DNA from: Acidobacteriaceae bacterium
GTDB lineage: Bacteria; Acidobacteriota; Terriglobia; Terriglobales; Acidobacteriaceae
Reading direction: 5' to 3'
Assembly: GCA_031296355.1 (NCBI GenBank)
Contig: JARLFX010000067.1
Coordinates: forward strand, 1-20,996
Length of the DNA: 20,996 nt
Translations under genes and position numbers: made by a program
The notes under the pieces: model-generated
Seen by the model: only the letters and a program-made list of their open reading frames with translations
Told to the model about the DNA's origin: nothing
Database searches by the model: none
Shown: piece by piece, positions 15,727 through 20,996 of the stretch
Layout of the letters: every line of letters starts with the position of its first letter
Position numbering within the stretch: position 1 is the stretch's first letter

Positions 15727-15768
15727 GGGGGTATTCCTGGGGGTATGAGCTTCGCGGCTTGGGGGTAT
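15727..15768 (+). repeat. three GGGGGTAT direct repeats before the integrase
   Basis: Identical octamers lie at 15727-15734, 15739-15746 and 15761-15768, between the tRNA and the integrase start (spacings 12 and 22 bp). Their position and short repeated form suggest arm-type binding sites for the N-terminal domain of the integrase. Repeats are seen; the role is inferred. The rest of the 15612-15862 gap is AT-richer and shows no gene. Confidence 0.6.
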
Positions 15769-15862
15769 TTTGATAAAAACGCCCTCAGCCCCCAATAGCC
15801 ATGCGGATTTCATTTTGTTTCGGCTTGGAGGATTTCCAGAAAATGCTGCATCTGGAGAGGGT

Positions 15863-17077
15863 ATGGCTCTAACGGACACGGGAATCAAGAAGGCTAAACC
15901 GCAAGAGAAGGCCTACCGGCTGAGTGATGGAAAAGGGATGTTTCTATTCGTCACCCCCACGGGTGGGAAGCTCTGGAGATGGAAGTACCGGCATGGTGGC
16001 AAGGAAAAGCTCATGTCCTTGGGACAGTATCCGGATGTGCCACTAGCAGAAGCCAGAGAGCGTCACGCCGAAGCCCGCAGGGTACTGGCGGCAGGCATTG
16101 ACCCAATGGAGCAGCGGAAAGCCGATAAAGCTGCACTCAAATCATCAGCCGAAGGATCTTTCAGAATTATCGCAGAGCGATGGCTTGATCACTGGCAGGC
16201 AGAGAAAAGCCCACAACATGTGGACGCTACTCGGAGGCGTATGGAGGCGAATATTCTTCCACTCCTAGGCATGCGCGCCATCACAGAGATCGAAGCGCCT
16301 GAATTGGTGACTGTGGTCAAAGTGATTGAGCGGCGTGCGCCAGATCTTGCCAAACGAGCCCTTGAGACCATGGGGCAAATTTTTCGTTATGCCATTGCTA
16401 ACGGCTACGCAAAACGGAATCCAGCTGCCGATTTCCGGCCCGCCGACATTCTGAGGCCAACTAAAAAAATCAATCTTGCTCGCATTGATGCCAAAGAACT
16501 ACCCGATCTATTGAAAGCCATCGAGGTATATCGAGGCACGCACGTGACCCGGTTGGCGATGAAGTTCATGGCTATGACTTTTGTTCGCACCAGTGAACTG
16601 ATAGGGGCGAAATGGTCCGAGATCGACCTGAAAGCGGCGCGCTGGGACATACCCGCTGAACGCATGAAGATGAGCACTCCGCATATTGTGCCGCTGGCGA
16701 CACAAGCATTAGAAGTGCTGGAGATGTTGCAGACCCTGACAGGGAGCGGTGAATTTCTCTTTCCCGGCGACCGTGACGCCAGTAAGCCGATGTCTAATAA
16801 CACAATTTTGCTGGCGCTAAAGCGTATGGGCTACAAAGGCCGGATGACCGGTCATGGTTTTCGTGGGCTGGCCTCTACCATCTTGCATGAACAGGGATAT
16901 GCACACGAGCACATTGAACTACAGCTTGCCCATGCGCCGCGAAATGCTGTAAGCGCCGCTTACAACCATGCGCTACACCTGAAGCCGCGCGCCAAGATGA
17001 TGCAGGATTGGGCGGACTTTCTAGAAGCAAAACAGCGCGAGCGGAAGGTTTTGCCGTACCGTAGAAAGGTGTCATAG
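15863..17077 (+). CDS. int: P4-type tyrosine integrase (DUF4102 arm-binding domain)
   Basis: A 404-residue site-specific recombinase that would integrate and excise the element at tRNA-Val. The N-terminus MALTDTGIKKAKPQEKAYRL with GKLWRWKYRHGGKEKLMSLGQYPDVPLAEAR is the DUF4102/arm DNA-binding domain of P4-like integrases (about 1-90). A SAM-like core-binding domain follows (about 100-190). The catalytic set is R242 (in FVRTSEL), H331 and R334 (in GHGFRGLAS), H357 and Y367 (in AAYNHA), so the enzyme looks intact. The ATG at 15863 with GGAGAGG just upstream gives the standard start; the frame extends upstream to 15770. It follows the tRNA by about 250 bp, transcribed in the same direction. Confidence 0.94.
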   Translation: MALTDTGIKKAKPQEKAYRLSDGKGMFLFVTPTGGKLWRWKYRHGGKEKLMSLGQYPDVPLAEARERHAEARRVLAAGIDPMEQRKADKAALKSSAEGSFRIIAERWLDHWQAEKSPQHVDATRRRMEANILPLLGMRAITEIEAPELVTVVKVIERRAPDLAKRALETMGQIFRYAIANGYAKRNPAADFRPADILRPTKKINLARIDAKELPDLLKAIEVYRGTHVTRLAMKFMAMTFVRTSELIGAKWSEIDLKAARWDIPAERMKMSTPHIVPLATQALEVLEMLQTLTGSGEFLFPGDRDASKPMSNNTILLALKRMGYKGRMTGHGFRGLASTILHEQGYAHEHIELQLAHAPRNAVSAAYNHALHLKPRAKMMQDWADFLEAKQRERKVLPYRRKVS

Positions 17078-17202
17078 CAGATCAGACTGATATTTAATCT
17101 ATCCGACTATATATGTCTTGAATGACAGTCTAATTGCATTCCTGCGCGCATACTTGCGCTATAGATGAATCTCACGGATTTTCTCGCTACGCGCCAATAC
17201 CG

Positions 17203-17688
17203 TTAAATATCCGGTGTATCTTTCACAATCACGAAAGACCCTCTTTTGGGCAGCGCACGAATAGCATCTTTTTTCGCTTGCAGTTGCGCCACCGCATCGG
17301 CCACCCCATTACGCTGCTGCGTTGCGATTGCACTATGATCCGTCCGACCTGGCATTCCTCTGTCATTGCTGGCTTGCGCAGATGCTGCGCCATCTTGTGA
17401 TTTAGCCGCTTTGTGCGTTCCAGCTTTCTTGCGTTTTGATTTGCTCCGCGATCTGTAGGCGCGTAAGGTTCCGGCAGAGAGTGGCACCCCTGCCTGTTTG
17501 AACCGATCTGCTATCTCCGCCATCGTAAAACCGCGTTCTAGCAACGCATCGATTTCAGGAGATAACGCCTCAACCGTATTTCTTCGTGTGAGCTTACGTT
17601 GTGGCTGCATCTCCAGCAGATTTTTCAGCTGCGTCCTGATTGCCTCAACGGTTTCGGGCTGTATTGCATCTGCCGGATTTCTACCCAT
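17203..17688 (-). CDS. small HTH protein of the mobile element, function unknown
   Basis: A 161-residue basic protein with an excellent RBS (AAGGAGT, 8 bases before the ATG at 17686-17688). Residues about 43-80 (LSPEIDALLERGFTMAEIADRFKQAG and then VPLSAGTLRAYRSR) look like a helix-turn-helix of the type found in small plasmid and integrative-element proteins that often accompany mobilization genes. A Lys/Arg-rich linker follows (SKSKRKKAG), then an Ala/Gln-rich part with a possible short coiled coil (VADAVAQLQAKKDAIRAL). It reads away from the mob genes and toward the integrase. It could regulate excision or transfer or be a relaxosome accessory protein; I cannot decide. Confidence 0.7.
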   Translation of the reverse strand: MGRNPADAIQPETVEAIRTQLKNLLEMQPQRKLTRRNTVEALSPEIDALLERGFTMAEIADRFKQAGVPLSAGTLRAYRSRSKSKRKKAGTHKAAKSQDGAASAQASNDRGMPGRTDHSAIATQQRNGVADAVAQLQAKKDAIRALPKRGSFVIVKDTPDI

Positions 17689-18273
17689 AGCGCGTTACTC
17701 CTTACGAGGTACTCATCTACAACTTTCCGTTACGCGTTTGCGGCAGATTTTGACCTACTCCGCGATTTTTAGAGTTGAAATGTTGGCAGAGAGGTTGGTG
17801 CCCATTTCTGTCTGAATGAATCTGCAGTCTCTGCCATCGTGATGCCGGTCCGATTTCAGGGTGATTCCCTTCGATATCGCATCCATCCCATTCCCTTGAA
17901 CACGCCTCACGCATCTGCCCCAGCCGCGCACTGATGGCTGTACTGGTTTTGGGCATATCACGATTGCTTGTTTTCCTACCACAGGCTAATTTCTCCTTTC
18001 TCCAGGCAGCGTAGCGCCGGTGTTGCGGTTTCCAGATGCATCGTGCCAAAGTAGACATAACACATCTAATAAACGTATAGTACAGCACATTGCGATGAGG
18101 CACAACGCACAACTCGTTAGGACGGAGGGCAAGTCATGCGCTGTATATACGAAAACTCCCTCCGATCGTTTCCGTACCTCCACCAGGCCCACGCAATCCG
18201 CCTTCGGCTACTCGTGTGGACCTTGCGCAACTTGCTCATGGCTCCGCCCCGAGACCCCAAGGGAGACGTGCTG
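17689..18273. other. 585-bp intergenic region between the HTH and mobC genes, candidate oriT
   Basis: I see no convincing gene here. A minus-strand frame (17717-18058 from an ATG) of 113 codons has no RBS and no recognisable domain and may be a relic. The right part holds a good promoter (18052-18081) for the mob genes and a direct repeat of GCACAAC (18100-18106 and 18107-18113). Because oriT usually lies just upstream of mobC and relaxase genes, the stretch from about 18000 to 18270 is the most likely place for it; I do not recognise a known nick site. Confidence 0.4.
18052..18081 (+). promoter_or_regulatory. candidate promoter of the mobC-relaxase operon
   Basis: TAGACA (18052-18057) and TATAGT (18076-18081) each match five of six sigma70 consensus bases and are 18 bp apart. 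Transcription would start near 18088, giving a leader of about 185 bases before mobC that includes the GCACAAC repeat, a place where relaxosome proteins could autoregulate. Confidence 0.55.
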
Positions 18274-18603
18274 ATGGCACGGCCTAGGAAGGTGGAACTG
18301 CGACGAGGTTTTCTGGTGAAGTTGCTTCCAGAAGAAAAAGCAAAGATTGAAAGCCTCGCTGACCGTGCGGGTCTCACGATGAGCGAATTTCTGCGAAGGT
18401 GCGCTCTGGGGAAGCGCATCCATTCGAAGGTCAGCCTCAAGGCGATGGGTGAACTGGGACGTCTGGGCGGATTGCAGAAGTATTGCCTGCAACAGATCAA
18501 GGATCAACCAGGACTGCCGGAGACGCGGCATCAACTCAATGCTGTTCTCAACGCAATTCTTGCTGAGATCAAGCGTGTTCAGGCTGACGAGCGGGAGGCG
18601 TAG
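18274..18603 (+). CDS. mobC: MobC-like relaxosome accessory protein (ribbon-helix-helix)
   Basis: A 109-residue protein that would bind oriT and help the relaxase open the DNA. The start MARPRKVELRRGFLVKLLPE with EKAKIESLADRAGLTMSEFL matches the ribbon-helix-helix opening of MobC/MobB proteins (about residues 8-47). The later GELGRLGGLQKYCLQQI and the helix NAVLNAILAEIKRVQ take the place of the usual MobC C-terminal domain. The ATG at 18274 has AGGGAG upstream; the frame is open further to 18136 but lacks support. Its stop TAG is directly followed by the ATG of the relaxase gene, so the two are coupled. Confidence 0.8.
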   Translation: MARPRKVELRRGFLVKLLPEEKAKIESLADRAGLTMSEFLRRCALGKRIHSKVSLKAMGELGRLGGLQKYCLQQIKDQPGLPETRHQLNAVLNAILAEIKRVQADEREA

Positions 18604-20802
18604 ATGCTGGCTCCCATCTCCAATGGCCGACGCGACAAGGGGACCAGTTTCAAGAGGCTGAAAGACTATCTGACTAAAGAGCGTGATCCTGAGACCGGGA
18701 AAGAGATGTTTCGAGGCGAGATGATCCTGTCGGACAACCTCGCCTCGCTCGAAACCGCGCATCTGGAGATGGCCGGAATTGCCGCTCATAACCCGCTCTG
18801 TAAAGACCCGGTGTACCACTTTCAGATCACCTGGCATCCCGGTGAATATCCGACAAGGGAACAGTGGCAGACCGCTGCGATGCGGACGCTGCGGGACCTC
18901 GGATTCTCCGAACATCAATACCTGATTGTTGCTCATAACGATAAGGCGCACTTCCACATTCACATCATGGTCAACAAGGTCCATCCGGAGACATACCGGG
19001 CGCATACCCCCTACTACGACATGTTTACGCTCGACAAGGCGATGCGTGAGTTGGAGCACGAGCAGGGATGGATGGAGGCAGTTGGAAACTATCGCTGGGA
19101 TAAGGAGCGCGGCATCGCCGTCAAGAACACGCGGCAGGAGATGCGTGAGCTGAGCGTTCGCGAGAGGCAGGCGCGCGGCAAAGCCGCGGAACTGGAGCAT
19201 TACCAGGACACAGAAAGCCTTCAGGCTTACGTCAAGGGGAAGCCTGCTGCTGACCTCCAGATGCTGCTTGCCCGGCATACTGTCTCATGGTCCGATGTCC
19301 ACGCCATGCTGCACCGGTATGGTTTGGAAATGCACCAAGGAGAACAAGGCGGGTATACCGTTCAGACCATCGACTCAGGCATTCGGGTGAAAGCATCCGA
19401 CGTCTTCCGGCGAGCTTTTGCAGGAAAGCTGAACCGTGCGGAGACAGAGAGAAAGCTGGGACCGTGGCAGGAGGCGAGCCTTGAAGATCGGGCAACAGCC
19501 GGGCGATCAGAAAGACACGAACAGCACGCAGCGCGCGATCCTGAAAAGCGGACGCAGCGCCGGGAGGAACGCGAACATGCGAGGCAGGAGCTCAAACATC
19601 AATTCGCCGTCTACCGGACCGGCTGCCGCGAACAGCAAAAAGCGTACACGATGGATGTACGCAAGCGGCGGACGGAACTCTCCGACCAATTAAAGCTGGC
19701 CAAGAAGCAGATACGCGCACAAGAGCTTCCCTGGCCGGTGAAGCGGGCGCAACTCTCCCGGACGGTTGCCGAACATGTCGTCCAACAACGTCTATTACGA
19801 GTCGAAGCCCTGCGTGAACGCCTGAAGCTTCAGGGGCTTACCTATCAACAATGGGTTATGGGCAAAGCTGAGACCGGGGATAAAGCCGCTGTCGCGCAGC
19901 TTCGCGGCTGGCGGTACCAGGACCAGCGGAACATCAACAAGCTGGACAGGGTGATCGATTCCGAGCGGAACGTAGTGCATTTATCTGCTGGAGGGCCATC
20001 GGACGAATCTGAGTGGACGGAGCTGACCAACGACCGTCTACGTGAACTCCAGCGGAACGAGCAGATCGCCAGAATCATCGCCGCGACGCGCTGGACGATC
20101 AACCGGCGTAGCGGTGATGTGCATTACACGGTCGGAGGAAAACTGGCTCTTGTCGATCGCGGAAAGGCAATCTCCGTCCTGACAACTGACGAAGCTGCCA
20201 TGGTTCTGGGACTTGAAATGGCGGTAAAGAAATACGGTTCCTTGATCAATGCATCTGGCCCAGAGGTGTGGAAAGAGCAAGTCGCCCGTGCTGCGGCTCG
20301 CAATGGCGTCTACATCCAGTTCACCGAGGCCAAAATGCAGCAGATCGTCTTTGCGGAGCAGATGAAGGTGGACAGGTTCGGAATGATGGCCAAACAGCTT
20401 TTAGAACTACATGCCCAGGTTGCGAACCAGCCGGATACTCATTTTAAGCTTGCAGATCGAGATGCGGCTTATGTCCTGATGGGTGGCATCTTCGGGCTTG
20501 TGCGGGGACGCGGTCTTGTCAACGATCTTCACGGCAATCTGCAAATAGGTGAAGTCCGCAGGACCAATATTAAGGGCATCTTCTACTTTGATATTGCCCG
20601 TGCTGCTGACGGCACGGTGACTTATACGGTCGCCCCTATGGCCGGTAAAGGGGCTGAGTTGGCAAAGCTGCTCCAGTTGGCAGCAGCGCGGATGACGAAG
20701 ACTGCCACAATGCAGCATCCGGCTAGGGGGCAGGTTGGACATGAAAGAGAACAAGACAGGGACCGGAAGAAAAGCCACGAAAGAGAAGTCGGCCTTGAAT
20801 AG
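18604..20802 (+). CDS. MOBP-type relaxase with LPD7-like C-terminal region
   Basis: A 732-residue conjugative relaxase (MobA/VirD2/TraI class, PF03432-like) that nicks oriT and stays bound to the 5' end of the transferred strand. The N-terminus GTSFKRLKDYLTKE provides the catalytic Tyr22. Motif III is HFHIHIMVNKVHPET (H116, H118, H120), and DKAMRELEHEQGW is the usual follow-on. A long charged, probably coiled-coil middle (about 290-440, many Arg/Glu/Gln) links to a C-terminal region where ARIIAATRWTINRRSGDV and later AAVKKYGS-like segments resemble the large polyvalent protein domain LPD7 found in relaxases and primases (about 490-590). The start abuts the mobC stop with no gap. The gene is complete in the window. 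Confidence 0.88.
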   Translation: MLAPISNGRRDKGTSFKRLKDYLTKERDPETGKEMFRGEMILSDNLASLETAHLEMAGIAAHNPLCKDPVYHFQITWHPGEYPTREQWQTAAMRTLRDLGFSEHQYLIVAHNDKAHFHIHIMVNKVHPETYRAHTPYYDMFTLDKAMRELEHEQGWMEAVGNYRWDKERGIAVKNTRQEMRELSVRERQARGKAAELEHYQDTESLQAYVKGKPAADLQMLLARHTVSWSDVHAMLHRYGLEMHQGEQGGYTVQTIDSGIRVKASDVFRRAFAGKLNRAETERKLGPWQEASLEDRATAGRSERHEQHAARDPEKRTQRREEREHARQELKHQFAVYRTGCREQQKAYTMDVRKRRTELSDQLKLAKKQIRAQELPWPVKRAQLSRTVAEHVVQQRLLRVEALRERLKLQGLTYQQWVMGKAETGDKAAVAQLRGWRYQDQRNINKLDRVIDSERNVVHLSAGGPSDESEWTELTNDRLRELQRNEQIARIIAATRWTINRRSGDVHYTVGGKLALVDRGKAISVLTTDEAAMVLGLEMAVKKYGSLINASGPEVWKEQVARAAARNGVYIQFTEAKMQQIVFAEQMKVDRFGMMAKQLLELHAQVANQPDTHFKLADRDAAYVLMGGIFGLVRGRGLVNDLHGNLQIGEVRRTNIKGIFYFDIARAADGTVTYTVAPMAGKGAELAKLLQLAAARMTKTATMQHPARGQVGHEREQDRDRKKSHEREVGLE

Positions 20803-20809
20803 GTGCTAG
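20741..20809 (+). CDS. short ORF overlapping the relaxase end (doubtful)
   Basis: A 22-codon Lys-rich ORF (MKENKTGTGRKATKEKSALN...) begins at ATG 20741 after AGGGGG and overlaps the last 62 bases of the relaxase in another frame. It could be the start of a truncated downstream mob gene, a translational-coupling peptide, or chance. No similarity is recognised. Confidence 0.2.
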   Translation: MKENKTGTGRKATKEKSALNRC

Positions 20810-20996
20810 AGAGTTTTCATAAACGCCTGCGCAGGGTAATCCGCACGAAAACGATGAATAGCGGTAGCGTGGACAGGAGTGGGTATGGAGTTTCTCATGG
20901 GGTTGTACCTTGAGTGCCGTTCACTGCGGCAGCGGCGAGCGGAGTGACTGCTGGTGAACCTGCGCCAAAGAATTCAGTGAGCGAGGAGTCTCCCGA
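20810..20996. other. unassigned end of window
   Basis: The 187 bases after the relaxase contain no supportable gene. A 20-codon frame at 20885-20947 (MEFLMGLYLE...) has no RBS of note. The region presumably belongs to the mobile element and continues to the right. Confidence 0.4.

Larger units (their letters stand above)
15590..20996. mobile_element. integrative mobilizable or conjugative element, left portion
   Basis: From the 3' part of tRNA-Val rightwards the window holds a P4-type integrase, a small HTH gene on the opposite strand, a MobC-like gene and a MOBP relaxase. Base composition looks lower in GC than the chromosomal part, most clearly in the intergenic stretches. The order tRNA-integrase-mobilization genes is typical of elements that excise and transfer. 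The left boundary is placed in the tRNA 3' end by convention. The matching attR (a copy of the tRNA 3' end) is not seen in the window, so the element continues beyond 20996. No type IV secretion genes are visible, so mobilizable versus self-transmissible is open. Confidence 0.8.

Noticed and set aside
17717..18112. 131-codon minus-strand frame upstream of mobC
   Set aside because: TTG start, no Shine-Dalgarno sequence at that or the internal ATG, no domain, and it overlaps the mob promoter; treated as a relic or chance.
18136..18273. N-terminal extension of the MobC-like protein
   Set aside because: The 46 extra residues have no RBS and no similarity to the family, while ATG 18274 has AGGGAG and starts exactly at the ribbon-helix-helix domain.
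20803..20996. Start of a group II intron after the relaxase
   Set aside because: The sequence begins GTGCT and not the GUGYG consensus, and I could not draw the domain structure; the window ends too soon to test it.

Overview
The window looks like chromosomal DNA of a GC-rich, double-membraned bacterium, most likely an acidobacterium of the Terriglobia/Acidobacteriaceae type. This is an inference from gene content: Omp85 and TamB envelope-assembly genes stand near a BshA bacillithiol-synthesis gene and an ECF sigma factor with a zinc-binding anti-sigma factor. I could not search a database, so the lineage is a judgement and not a measurement.

Left part (1-3300). After a 34-bp perfect palindrome and a 24-bp tandem repeat, all genes read leftwards: a ThiF/MoeB-type adenylyltransferase, an ECF sigma factor with its anti-sigma factor, and shikimate kinase (aroK). 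Between the anti-sigma gene and aroK is the most interesting element of the window. A 30-codon ORF has seven Phe/Tyr/Trp codons within twelve residues. It is preceded by a sigma70-like promoter and followed by a rho-independent terminator. A 10-bp hairpin over the aromatic codons and a competing antiterminator pairing can both be drawn. This has the layout of a ribosome-mediated transcription attenuator that would tie aroK expression to aromatic amino-acid supply.

Centre (3462-11904). Three tightly coupled rightward genes form an outer-membrane biogenesis operon: an Omp85 (BamA/TamA-like) protein with about seven POTRA-like modules, a SurA-N-type periplasmic chaperone without a PPIase domain, and a TamB-like protein of 1475 residues.

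Right-centre (12026-15428). A LytS-type histidine kinase without an adjacent regulator converges on a leftward two-gene operon, a YdjC/ChbG-like deacetylase followed by bshA. The convergent genes share the palindromic stop CTAG. The overlap of the deacetylase with bshA suggests a sugar-deacetylation step linked to bacillithiol-type thiol synthesis.

Right part (15535-20996). A tRNA-Val(UAC) gene is followed by a P4-type tyrosine integrase, a small HTH protein, a MobC-like ribbon-helix-helix protein and a MOBP-type relaxase with an LPD7-like C-terminal region. This is the left portion of an integrative mobilizable (or conjugative) element inserted at the tRNA gene. Its right end lies beyond the window.
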